A DNA stretch of 64,000 nucleotides from contig NZ_SGXL01000001.1 of the NCBI RefSeq assembly GCF_004216955.1, positions 2,321,413 to 2,385,412 on the forward strand, written 5' to 3'. The stretch is from Fictibacillus sp. BK138 (GTDB taxonomy: Bacteria > Bacillota > Bacilli > Bacillales > Fictibacillaceae). How positions within the stretch are numbered: position 1 is the stretch's first letter; each line of letters begins with the position of its first letter. Under the pieces are notes generated by a model that worked only from the letters and a program-made list of their open reading frames with translations, searched no databases and was not told the origin of the DNA. Made by a program: the position numbers and the translations under genes. Of the stretch, positions 19,599 to 26,989 are shown one piece after another.

Positions 19599-19617
19599 TT
19601 TCTATTCGTTTATAGAT

Positions 19618-19647
19618 ATTATATCCTATGCAGGTAAATTGTGCCAA
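19618..19647 (-). promoter_or_regulatory. Sigma-A promoter of the riboswitch transcript
   Basis: On the minus strand TTGGCA (19647-19642) and a perfect TATAAT (19623-19618) are separated by 18 bases. Transcription would start near 19611, about a dozen bases before the aptamer P1 stem. Confidence 0.75.
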
Positions 19648-19672
19648 TATTTTTTATAGGACTTTAATACCA

Positions 19673-20326
19673 TTATTTATTACCCTTATTTATGGATAAT
19701 TTTAACTTACGATAGTATCTATACCCAATTCTGATCATATTCAAAACAAAATACGGAATACGAATGGGAAAACGATAAAAAACAGGCTTATAAATCTTGA
19801 AATAAGCCCTTCGTAAATCCTTCCACTTTCGGCAAGGAATTTTCTTATAAAAGTCAGAGACATCTACTATTATACCTTTTCCTTTTGAAATCATGACGTT
19901 CTTGCCATGTACATCGCTCGGAAATAGTCCTCTATTTTTAGCATAATGCAAAGCCTCATCAATATCCTGGATGACACTTTCGGGGATTTTGACCCCTTTA
20001 TGAACACAATCATAGAGGGTGATTCCCTCTATTCTCTTTAAAATCAAAAATCTTTTTTCTGTATAATAGCAAACAGAATAGCCCGGATGTTCTCCTAACC
20101 GTTCATAGACTTTTTTTTCTTCAAGAAGCCCATGCTCATCCCTGCCATAGATCTTCACGACATAAGAAGGATAGTCAGGATGATAAAGTACAGCGGCATA
20201 ATTGCCGCATCCGAGTATCTTCCATGGGAAAGGGATATTCACTGGACATACAGGGTCAAACGGGTTGCGGCTTTCGATCATAATCTCTCTATTCAATTGT
20301 CGTGCCAGTTGGATAAAACGTTCCAT
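19673..20326 (-). CDS. Small protein-kinase-like protein (YrzF-type)
   Basis: The 217-residue protein has the core of a eukaryotic-like kinase in reduced form: GCGNYAAVLY as glycine-rich loop, VVKIYG with the ATP-binding lysine, FPSDVHGKNVMI as a divergent catalytic loop with Asp and Asn, and VDVSDF in place of DFG. The C-terminal 60 residues are strongly basic and aromatic. Such short kinases (for example YrzF of B. subtilis) are annotated as probable serine/threonine kinases without known substrates. The catalytic-loop order is SDVHGKN rather than HRDLKPxN, so activity is not certain. Confidence 0.65.
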   Translation of the reverse strand: MERFIQLARQLNREIMIESRNPFDPVCPVNIPFPWKILGCGNYAAVLYHPDYPSYVVKIYGRDEHGLLEEKKVYERLGEHPGYSVCYYTEKRFLILKRIEGITLYDCVHKGVKIPESVIQDIDEALHYAKNRGLFPSDVHGKNVMISKGKGIIVDVSDFYKKIPCRKWKDLRRAYFKIYKPVFYRFPIRIPYFVLNMIRIGYRYYRKLKLSINKGNK

Positions 20327-20426
20327 GGTGTTTCCTCAATTTCTGATATTCTTCAGTCATAATATCATTCTGCATTACGTTCATTGTATACAGACAGAGT
20401 CAAAAAGGAAACAAAAGTAGGACTGA

Positions 20427-20786
20427 TTATTTTGATGCTACTCGAAGATAGGACAGCATGAGGGTTTCTGCTTTGTTTTTTAAGTGGACGTTTGGAAATC
20501 GCATAATTTCACGATACCCCCTGATAAATATCTCATATTCAGTAATATCATGATCTCTTCGTCCATCCATCACTTTTATTTTTCTTTTTCTAAGTTCGAT
20601 GCGGACATCATGAAGGTCCTTGCTTACTTGATTCATGATTTGTTCCAACAATGCAATATAAGGCCGTTTTAATTTAAAGGGAGAACGATTCACAACTTTT
20701 AAATCTCTGTCGAATAGAGTAAGCATAATCGGATACATCACAAATTTTTCAATAAGTGAACGTTCTTCTTCATTTCCATATTGCAC
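20427..20786 (-). CDS. Conserved Bacillaceae protein (YhjD-like, tentative)
   Basis: This 119-residue soluble protein is charged and largely helical, with segments MYPIMLTLFDRDLKVV and FRGYREIMRFPN-type sequence, and no cysteine or signal peptide. It resembles my recollection of B. subtilis YhjD, a protein of unknown function, but I cannot verify that here. It lies 15 bases downstream of a WYL-type small gene on the same strand and is probably co-transcribed with it. No function can be assigned. Confidence 0.6.
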   Translation of the reverse strand: MQYGNEEERSLIEKFVMYPIMLTLFDRDLKVVNRSPFKLKRPYIALLEQIMNQVSKDLHDVRIELRKRKIKVMDGRRDHDITEYEIFIRGYREIMRFPNVHLKNKAETLMLSYLRVASK

Positions 20787-20801
20787 GTCTATCCCCCCAT
20801 T

Positions 20802-21011
20802 CTACGAAGGCAAAAACCTGAACTGCACAGATAAAATATTTTTCAGCTCGAATGTTCTTATTTGTTTGCGGACTGCGCAATAGGCGGTTATCAAATTACC
20901 GTCAAAGGAGTATGGCCTAATAAGTCTGTGGCTGATTACACCTTTCTCTGATAAATAGATCATTTCGATGGCTGCCCTCTCCTGGATGCATCTTAACAAC
21001 ATGTTCGTCAT
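20802..21011 (-). CDS. Small WYL-domain-like protein
   Basis: The 69-residue product consists almost entirely of a short WYL-like fold: IEMIYLSEKGVISHRLIRP followed by a final strand pair ending FELKNILSVQF. WYL domains bind nucleic acid or nucleotide ligands in bacterial regulators, but here no DNA-binding helix-turn-helix is attached. The ATG at 21011 was chosen because AAGGAGG lies seven bases upstream; a longer frame starting 12 codons earlier has no such site. It is the first gene of a probable two-gene unit with the 20427 gene. Confidence 0.6.
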   Translation of the reverse strand: MTNMLLRCIQERAAIEMIYLSEKGVISHRLIRPYSFDGNLITAYCAVRKQIRTFELKNILSVQFRFLPS

Positions 21012-21104
21012 TAAAAAAACCTCCTTTTTTTTATTATATGCGAACAAACGTTCTTTTTATACAAGAAAAAAATACCTGCCCATAAAATGGCAGATATTTA
21101 TCCT

Positions 21105-21935
21105 TTAATTCGGTTGTTGAGCGATTCCCATTGCTTCAAGCTCCTGATAAAGATTCCCTGAAATTGAGATTCCTTCAAAGCTGATTCCTAAAGAAACAAC
21201 TGTTTGCGCTAATTCTGGGCGCATTCCGCTCAATGTAACTTTTACCCCTAAAAGTTTGAGCGAATTGATGACCTTAAACAGGTTGTGAGCCACCATCGTA
21301 TCAATGACTGGCACACCTGATAAGTCGATAAATAAATGTTCAACTTGCAATTCAGTACACTTCTGAAGTGAAGTCTCCATAATTAACTTAGAACGGTGTG
21401 TATCAATTGTACCGACAAGCGGCAATACCGCAACAGTTCTTGTTAGTCTGACAACAGGAACAGAAAGCTCCTCAATCGCTTCACGTGCTAGACCAAGGAC
21501 TTTGTTGTTGTTTTCAACATAAGCAACACTGAAAGCATGAACCGTCATATCTAATAAAGGATCAATAACAGAAGCTGCTTTTAGTACCGTCTCTACTGAA
21601 AAACTTTCATTATGTATCTCGTTACGGATGAAATCCCACAATACGATCCGAAAGAATCGGGTGCTTTTTAACGCCATGTCTAAAGGCACTTCGTATTGAA
21701 CCGCAAGTTCGCCACTCATCTTTCCCCATTCGATAAACCGAGGTTCAACATCCTCCATTTTTTGATAAAGTGCCTCTCCAAAGTAACTAAATAAATCTCC
21801 GCGGAGCTTCAAAACCTGGTCAGTAAGCTCTGATACAGGTTCGCCATACTCAGCTCTCACTTCATCAATTTTTCTGGCAAGATCGTATTTGTGTGTAAGG
21901 ATCTTTTGCCCCAATTCGTGCAATTGACGTTCCAT
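21105..21935 (-). CDS. RsbR-family stressosome protein with STAS domain
   Basis: The 276-residue protein has a helical N-terminal half (non-haem globin-like, RsbR type) and a C-terminal STAS domain from about residue 155, with LPLVGTIDTHRS and IDLSGVPVIDTMVAHNL. The Thr residues in TIDTHR and VIDTMV correspond to the positions phosphorylated by RsbT in RsbR paralogues. It would act in the cytoplasmic stressosome that controls SigB. The ATG at 21935 (MERQLHELGQ) is preceded by AGGGGG; the upstream extension overlaps that site. No rsbS or rsbT is adjacent, so this is an orphan paralogue such as RsbRB-RD. Confidence 0.88.
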   Translation of the reverse strand: MERQLHELGQKILTHKYDLARKIDEVRAEYGEPVSELTDQVLKLRGDLFSYFGEALYQKMEDVEPRFIEWGKMSGELAVQYEVPLDMALKSTRFFRIVLWDFIRNEIHNESFSVETVLKAASVIDPLLDMTVHAFSVAYVENNNKVLGLAREAIEELSVPVVRLTRTVAVLPLVGTIDTHRSKLIMETSLQKCTELQVEHLFIDLSGVPVIDTMVAHNLFKVINSLKLLGVKVTLSGMRPELAQTVVSLGISFEGISISGNLYQELEAMGIAQQPN

Positions 21936-22068
21936 CTTGTCTATAATCCCCCTATAGAAATAAAAATGATTGCATACCACTTATCTATATACCATTATTA
22001 TACATAAGCTAAACCTGTTTTTTAGAATTTCATGTCGATTTTTGTTCTTTTACTAGTAAGGAGGTACT

Positions 22069-22431
22069 ATGAAGATTTGGTTTGGGTTTATTTTAGGCAT
22101 TTTTGCAATGTCTCACTGGTCCATCAATGCTTTTGCCTGGGAATTAAAGGCGGACACTATGGGTGAACGTATCGGGGCTGTTTCTTTGGGCGTTGTTATT
22201 TTATTATTCATTTTACTGTTCATCTATAAACGGTACCATTCTTCATTTTTTCACGGTTTTATTGCTGCGATCGGATTATTTTTAACAGTAGACAACATCT
22301 TGTTTCATTGGGTATTTCAGCTGCACAGAGTAACGAGCGGACCTGAAGCAAATGTGCTGGAACCTTTATTTGTTATAGCAGGGATCGGCTTGGTGTTTTA
22401 CACGTGGAAAAAAGAACGGCAGATCATCTAG
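22069..22431 (+). CDS. Membrane protein of unknown function (possibly DUF2243-like)
   Basis: The 120-residue protein has four hydrophobic segments, the first being a possible signal anchor. The motif VDNILFHWVFQLHRV with its paired histidines resembles the His-rich helix of DUF2243-type membrane proteins, but the resemblance is short. AAGGAGG lies eight bases before the ATG. The stop overlaps the convergent amidase gene by four bases. Function unknown. Confidence 0.6.
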   Translation: MKIWFGFILGIFAMSHWSINAFAWELKADTMGERIGAVSLGVVILLFILLFIYKRYHSSFFHGFIAAIGLFLTVDNILFHWVFQLHRVTSGPEANVLEPLFVIAGIGLVFYTWKKERQII

Positions 22432-23084
22432 TCGTGTTCAATGTAAACGGCAAAACCAGCAGCTTTTGCTTTTGCTGCAAGTTTTTGTGCGTTATCTCTG
22501 GATGAAAACGCCCCGATCTGCACTTTAAAAAGGTTGTGTGGTGAAGTTGCTGAATCTTTGAATTCTTCAAGATTAACCAGCATTTTTTTAAATTCATATG
22601 TAACATCTTCTATAAAGAATGGAAAACTTTTATCATATTGATGAAAACAGTTCAGCGGATCTGTTCTTCTCTTCGGATCCAGCTGAAAGTGTCCTTTAAT
22701 ATGAGTCTCTGGATTCCAGTGGAATTTCTCACACAAATAAGCAAAGAACCAAACGTAGCGATTGTAGGCTTCCGAAAAATTAATTGAAGGTCCATAACAG
22801 AGCTCTACCCCGATCGCCCAATCATTCGCATCTGAGACATTTGATCGAACATGCCAGGCTTTTTCATGCAATGGAATGATGACAAGTATTTCTTTATCAT
22901 CAATAAAAACATGAGCTGACGCTTCTAGTTGTCTGCTGTTAAAATAATTAAAATTCTGCCTGGCTGTTGAACCTGGGTTTCCAGTATCATGTGCGACTGC
23001 ATATCGAGGAACCCGGTTTCCGCCTGGACGCTGCTTAAGTTCCTTTTTGATAGGCTGGTTCGTAATCAAGTATTTCTCCTTCAA
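22428..23084 (-). CDS. N-acetylmuramoyl-L-alanine amidase with SPOR domain
   Basis: The protein has an Amidase_2 (zinc amidase) domain over about residues 20-150: VAHDTGN with the first zinc His, SAHVFID, and GHFQLDPKRRTDP with the last ligand. The final 35 residues, LFKVQIGAF onward, are a SPOR domain that binds denuded peptidoglycan glycan. This CwlA/XlyB-like build suggests cell-wall remodelling or mother-cell lysis. There is no signal peptide, as in sporulation and phage amidases of this family. I take TTG at 23084 as start, seven bases after GGAGG; the upstream TTG frame contains that site. No phage genes adjoin it. Confidence 0.85.
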   Translation of the reverse strand: MKEKYLITNQPIKKELKQRPGGNRVPRYAVAHDTGNPGSTARQNFNYFNSRQLEASAHVFIDDKEILVIIPLHEKAWHVRSNVSDANDWAIGVELCYGPSINFSEAYNRYVWFFAYLCEKFHWNPETHIKGHFQLDPKRRTDPLNCFHQYDKSFPFFIEDVTYEFKKMLVNLEEFKDSATSPHNLFKVQIGAFSSRDNAQKLAAKAKAAGFAVYIEHD

Positions 23085-23130
23085 AGTAACACCTCCCAAT
23101 TAATAACCTCATTTATAAATGTTTTTCTGC

Positions 23131-23162
23131 ATAAAAAAAGAGCCATAGCGGCTCATTTTTTT
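23131..23162. terminator. Bidirectional terminator upstream of the amidase gene
   Basis: GAGCC (23140-23144) and GGCTC (23150-23154) are flanked by seven A on one side and seven T on the other. On the minus strand it would end transcription arriving from the small gene at 23450 through repeat R2. Confidence 0.7.
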
Positions 23163-23218
23163 GCTCTTTCAAAAGTTTGTTGCTTTAAAGTAATTTTGTT
23201 CATTCCCTTCGAATGACA

Positions 23219-23415
23219 AAGTTGATTGGAGCGCAAGGTGCAAGACTCCTCGAAAATGAAAATCAATTTTCTTCGTGCGATGCATTGCTGTCGTAGCCTT
23301 CCTAGTCCTGCGGGACGAGCGGTCAGGTGAGACCACTCAAAGGCGCAAAGCGGCGAAGGGGCTCACCGCACGCCCCGCGGAAAGCGAAGCAACCTGGAGC
23401 GGAAATCAACTACTT
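23219..23415 (+). repeat. Dispersed GC-rich repeat, copy R2 (long form)
   Basis: This copy occupies most of the gap between the amidase and the small gene at 23450. It begins GTTGATTGGAGCGCAAGG and ends CTGGAGCGGAAATCAACTAC, with GGTGAGACCACTC, GGGCTCACCGCACG and CCCGCGGAAAGCG in the core. It is in the opposite orientation to R1 but shares its extra internal segment (CTCCTCGAAAATGAAAATCA in this copy), so R1 and R2 are the closest pair. Confidence 0.75.
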
Positions 23416-23449
23416 ACAAGAGAAACATAGTTTGCGAAACAGCCTTTTT

Positions 23450-23557
23450 TTACATTCCACCAGGCGGCGATTGAGTTGTGATTGCCCAGATCCAATAGGC
23501 GATGCCTACTAAAAAACCAAAACCAAGAAGCACAAAAAACAATGTTGAATTCTTCAT
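23450..23557 (-). CDS. 35-residue single-pass membrane peptide
   Basis: A reading frame of 35 codons starts at an ATG with AAGGGG at an appropriate distance upstream. The product is one hydrophobic helix, FFVLLGFGFLVGIAYWIWAI, followed by a short polar tail TTQSPPGGM. Such tiny membrane proteins are common in Bacillaceae and are often missed. It is divergent from the marR gene, sharing a 90-bp upstream region, and its transcript would run into repeat R2 and the terminator at 23131. Function unknown. Confidence 0.65.
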   Translation of the reverse strand: MKNSTLFFVLLGFGFLVGIAYWIWAITTQSPPGGM

Positions 23558-23647
23558 CTAACATTCCCCTTAACCCTTTTACTTTCTTTCTTATTAAATA
23601 TAAATTATCATATACTTAGAGAAGAAACAAAAAGCAAGGGTGTTAAT

Positions 23648-24085
23648 ATGGAAAATAATGAGCAATCCCAATCAAGAAATAATTTAGAACGCGAATTGGA
23701 AATGAGTTTACGCAGACTTTTTCGGACTCTCCGAAAAGGTTTGAATGAAGTTTATACCGATTATATTCCAAGCAATGAATTTGCAGTTCTGCAGACTCTT
23801 CACAAGAACAGTCCATTAATGGCTTCTGAGATCGCCAATGAATTAAAGGTTTCATCCAGTCATATCACAGCTGTAACGGACCGGCTTGTTGGAAAGAACT
23901 ATATTCAGAGGGTACGTTCAGATTCTGACCGCAGGATTGTATATCTGGAAATTACTGAAGACGGCAAAAAGATTGCAAATGAAATGGATCAGATTAAAAA
24001 CGAGTATTTAGCTAAGAAATTTACGAATTTATCAGAAGAAGAAATGAAATTCATGGTCGCTGCTTCTACAAAACTGCTTGATTGA
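23648..24085 (+). CDS. MarR-family transcriptional regulator
   Basis: The 145-residue protein shows the MarR winged helix: NEFAVLQTLHKNSPLMASE, the recognition helix SSHITAVTDRLV, and the wing VRSDSDRRIVYLEIT with the conserved DxRR. It should bind a palindrome in its own promoter and be released by a small ligand. It lies 72 bases upstream of an MFS drug exporter on the same strand, the usual arrangement for a repressor of its own efflux operon. A terminator overlaps its stop codon and may attenuate read-through into the transporter gene. Confidence 0.9.
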   Translation: MENNEQSQSRNNLERELEMSLRRLFRTLRKGLNEVYTDYIPSNEFAVLQTLHKNSPLMASEIANELKVSSSHITAVTDRLVGKNYIQRVRSDSDRRIVYLEITEDGKKIANEMDQIKNEYLAKKFTNLSEEEMKFMVAASTKLLD

Positions 24086-24106
24086 TTAGGCAGTTTTGCT
24101 TTTTTT
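24069..24106 (+). terminator. Terminator/attenuator between marR and MFS gene
   Basis: CAAAACTGC (24069-24077) pairs with GCAGTTTTG (24090-24098) around a 12-nt loop and is followed by C and eight T. It overlaps the marR stop codon at 24083, so translation of marR would interfere with its folding. Confidence 0.75.
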
Positions 24107-24157
24107 AGATACTTCACTTTATTAATTATTTGCTAGATGAATAGGAGGAAACAGATT

Positions 24158-25759
24158 ATGGAACACCTTGAACTTCGGCGGAAAATCATAATCATGATTT
24201 CTATTATGGCTGCCATGCTTTTTGCAGCTTTAAATCAAACGATTGTAGGAACTTCGCTTCCAAGAATAATCGCCGATCTTGGAGGCATCGAATATTATAG
24301 CTGGGTATTTACGATTTTCATGTTAACATCCAGTATTACAGCTATTCTTGTAGGAAAACTATCTGATATATATGGCCGAAAACCCTTTATACTTATAGGT
24401 ATTGGAGTTTTCACTGTTGGTTCACTGCTCTGCGGTGTTTCAGACAGCATCCTCGAACTTATACTATACCGCGGGATTCAAGGTTTTGGCGGAGGGATGA
24501 TCATGTCTACCGCTTTTACGGCTGTAGGAGATCTCTTCTCTCCACGTGAACGCGGCAAATGGCAAGGAATCATGAGCAGTGTTTTCGGATTGGCAAGTGT
24601 CTTTGGCCCAACTCTTGGCGGCTATATCGTGGATCATTTTCATTGGCATTGGGTATTCTGGATTTTCCTTCCGTTTGGTTTAGTAGCGTTTGCAGCTATT
24701 TATTTTCTTTTTCCATCTGTACAAAGAAAAGAAAAGGAATCCATTGATTATACCGGGTCTTTGCTTTTAACGATCACAGTAGTACCGCTTCTACTTTCGT
24801 TCACATGGGCTGGAAATCAATATGAATGGCTATCGCCTGAGATCATCGGCCTTTTTGGCGTAACAATCGTTGCATTCTTTTTGTTTATCCGTACAGAAAA
24901 ACGTGTCAAGAGCCCCGTACTTCCGCTTGATATGTTTAAAAATAAAGTATTTACAATCTCAAATATTATCGGACTATTCTTAGGTGCTGGAATGTTTGGG
25001 TCAATCATGTATATGCCGTTCTTTATCCAAGGCGTAATGGGCACATCAGCTACGAAATCCGGATTTGTCATGATGCCCCTGACACTTGCGATGGTAGCGG
25101 GAAGTACAATCAGCGGCCAGATCATTACAAAGACCGGCAAGTATAAAAAACTTGCATTGCTTGGATTGTTCATTATGGCTAGCGGAATGACGAGTATGCA
25201 TTTCATGGACACGGAAACTACGAATATGACAGCTACACTCAACATGATCCTAGTTGGAACAGGCCTTGGAGTCACCTTCCCTATCTTTACATTAACTGTA
25301 CAAAATGCAGTCGAACATAAATATTTAGGGGTTTCCACTTCCTCTGTACAGCTGTTCCGTCAATTAGGAGGAACAATCGGTGTTTCGATCATGGGAAGTG
25401 TCATGAACAATACACTGGCAGATCATTTTAGTAAAAATTCTCAAAAACTAATCGCTTCCACTCAAAATGTTACTCCTCAGATGAGCGAACAAATTAAGGA
25501 ACTGGCGAATCCTCAAGTACTGTTGAATCAAGAAGCGGTGATGGCAAAGTTCAGCAACTTGCCTCCAGAATCTGTTGTTTTCTTAAAACAAGTCATGGAG
25601 ATTCTGCGCGAATCATTAAGCTATGCCTTAAATGGTGTTTTCCTGACAGGAGCGCTCGTGATTGGAACCGCCTGGCTGCTTACGTTCTTCTTCTTAAAAG
25701 AAATACCGCTGAGAACATCAAATGAAAACAAAGAAGAATTAAAAGATCAATCTGCATAA
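24158..25759 (+). CDS. MFS multidrug efflux transporter (DHA2, EmrB/QacA type)
   Basis: The 533-residue protein has 14 predicted membrane helices, as in the DHA2 drug:proton antiporter family. Motif A GKLSDIYGRKP (loop 2-3) and motif C-like GPTLGGYIVDHFHWHWVF are present, and the N-terminal ALNQTIVGTSLPRI is the family motif D1. The ATG at 24158 follows AGGAGG by nine bases; a frame starting seven codons earlier contains that site. It is the target of the upstream MarR protein and likely exports lipophilic toxic compounds. The substrate cannot be named. Confidence 0.92.
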   Translation: MEHLELRRKIIIMISIMAAMLFAALNQTIVGTSLPRIIADLGGIEYYSWVFTIFMLTSSITAILVGKLSDIYGRKPFILIGIGVFTVGSLLCGVSDSILELILYRGIQGFGGGMIMSTAFTAVGDLFSPRERGKWQGIMSSVFGLASVFGPTLGGYIVDHFHWHWVFWIFLPFGLVAFAAIYFLFPSVQRKEKESIDYTGSLLLTITVVPLLLSFTWAGNQYEWLSPEIIGLFGVTIVAFFLFIRTEKRVKSPVLPLDMFKNKVFTISNIIGLFLGAGMFGSIMYMPFFIQGVMGTSATKSGFVMMPLTLAMVAGSTISGQIITKTGKYKKLALLGLFIMASGMTSMHFMDTETTNMTATLNMILVGTGLGVTFPIFTLTVQNAVEHKYLGVSTSSVQLFRQLGGTIGVSIMGSVMNNTLADHFSKNSQKLIASTQNVTPQMSEQIKELANPQVLLNQEAVMAKFSNLPPESVVFLKQVMEILRESLSYALNGVFLTGALVIGTAWLLTFFFLKEIPLRTSNENKEELKDQSA

Positions 25760-25761
25760 AG

Positions 25762-25790
25762 AAAAGACGGCAGGAATTTGCCGTCTTTTT
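25762..25790 (+). terminator. Terminator of the marR-MFS operon
   Basis: AAAAGACGGCA (25762-25772) pairs with TGCCGTCTTTTT (25779-25790) around a 6-nt loop, just after the MFS stop codon. The T-run continues after the stem. Confidence 0.85.
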
Positions 25791-25829
25791 ATTTTAGGTG
25801 TTCCCCTATGCTTTGTTGTTATTAGAAGA

Positions 25830-25964
25830 TGTTGATTTCCGCTCTAGGATGCTCGCTTTCCGCGGGGCGTGCGATGAGCCCCCTCGTCGCGTTGCGACAT
25901 TGAATGGTCTCATCTGTCCCGCTGATCCCGCAGGAGTCTCGCACCTTGCGCTCCAATCAACTAG
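25830..25964 (-). repeat. Dispersed GC-rich repeat, copy R3
   Basis: This copy lies in the 265-bp gap between convergent genes. It begins GTTGATTTCCGCTCTAGG and ends CTTGCGCTCCAATCAAC, with GCGGGGCGTGCGATGAGCC and GGTCTCATCTGTCCCGCTG in the core. It has the short form of about 135 bp without the R1/R2 internal segment. Confidence 0.75.
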
Positions 25965-26024
25965 TCTCAGAAGCGTATTCCACAAAAATATTCTTAAGGC
26001 AACTTCTATTCAGAAATGAGCTTA

Positions 26025-26861
26025 TTATTTTACTAACGGTTCTTGTTTTGTATCGTTCTCAGAACCAGTCATATGAACAGGAAAATTCATACTCCACATG
26101 CCAATATCTTTAAATCCAAGTCTTTTATAGATGGAACCTGCTTTTGGGTTATCGTAGAAAAGGCATAGTGCTTTTCCTTCTGATAGAACATCCTGACAAA
26201 GTGCCTCCATGCATCGGGTTGCGAGACCTTGGTTTCTTTTTTCGGGATGTGAACATACACCAACAATCATAGCAGATAGTGAATTTTCAGCAGTGGTTGA
26301 GGCGCATGAAACGACAATGTTACCTTCCTTCATAAAATAGGTACGTCCCGTTTTTGTTTTCAGCGCCTGCTCCAAACTTTGTCTTGCAGTCGCTCTAATC
26401 GTGAATTCTTTAATTTGCTGTTTCAGCTCTATTAATGAATCCACATCTTGAATCCCTGCTTGCTCAATTCCCTCTCTGCTGATGTTTTTATTTAACAAGT
26501 CGTCATCTTTTAGCTCAGCAAAGTACGTTTCTTTTGTTCGTTCAAACTTAACATAAGGACGGAACTGTTCAGTAATCTCCTTTTTTCCTGAGAGCATTTC
26601 ATATGTGGTGTCTTTATTTATGATCTCTGAAAAACCTTTTGCGTTAATGGTTCCTTTTGCATATGGCAAATAGTTCCCCATATAGCGGAGTAGAATCCCT
26701 TTTATTTCTCCTGCATCATCCTGGTCTATCCAGATTTCTTGAAAATCAGTTTCATAGCCAAAATTCTCAATATCCGCAATGATAAATAGATTAAGAGCAG
26801 GTTCATCACTCAAATAATTCATTACTTTCTTATGCATTGTCTGATTTACTTTAACAACCAT
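26025..26861 (-). CDS. GNAT-family N-acetyltransferase
   Basis: The 278-residue protein carries a C-terminal GNAT fold. The acetyl-CoA pyrophosphate loop is visible as CSHPEKRNQGLAT (a variant of R/QxxGxG/A), followed by the helix CMEALCQDVL and the final strand FYDNPKAGSIYKRLGF typical of the FR47-like group. The N-terminal half (residues 1-130) is a second, degenerate GNAT-like region, as in other proteins of this group. Substrate unknown. The gene is monocistronic, with repeat R3 downstream. Confidence 0.85.
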   Translation of the reverse strand: MVVKVNQTMHKKVMNYLSDEPALNLFIIADIENFGYETDFQEIWIDQDDAGEIKGILLRYMGNYLPYAKGTINAKGFSEIINKDTTYEMLSGKKEITEQFRPYVKFERTKETYFAELKDDDLLNKNISREGIEQAGIQDVDSLIELKQQIKEFTIRATARQSLEQALKTKTGRTYFMKEGNIVVSCASTTAENSLSAMIVGVCSHPEKRNQGLATRCMEALCQDVLSEGKALCLFYDNPKAGSIYKRLGFKDIGMWSMNFPVHMTGSENDTKQEPLVK

Positions 26862-26946
26862 CTGCCTGTCACCTCTCCTATGTTTCTATTAATTTTAGCT
26901 CAAAAATGGAAAAATACAACAATCTTATTCCAATCAAAAACAAAAA

Positions 26947-26969
26947 AATCCTGCAGAACCTGCAGGATT
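26947..26969 (-). terminator. Terminator of the SLH-domain protease gene
   Basis: AATCCTGCAG and CTGCAGGATT form a perfect 10-bp stem with a three-base loop; on the minus strand seven T follow. It lies 21 bases after the protease stop codon. Confidence 0.85.
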
Positions 26970-26989
26970 CGAACGATCTCCGAATTGTT

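Noticed and set aside
22428-23084. Prophage lysis module
   Set aside because: The amidase resembles phage and sporulation enzymes, but there is no holin, tail or integrase gene nearby, so a cellular role is more likely.
24817-25338. 173-codon minus-strand frame inside the MFS gene
   Set aside because: Antisense to a conserved 14-helix transporter; hydrophobic codons read backwards give long hydrophobic frames by chance.
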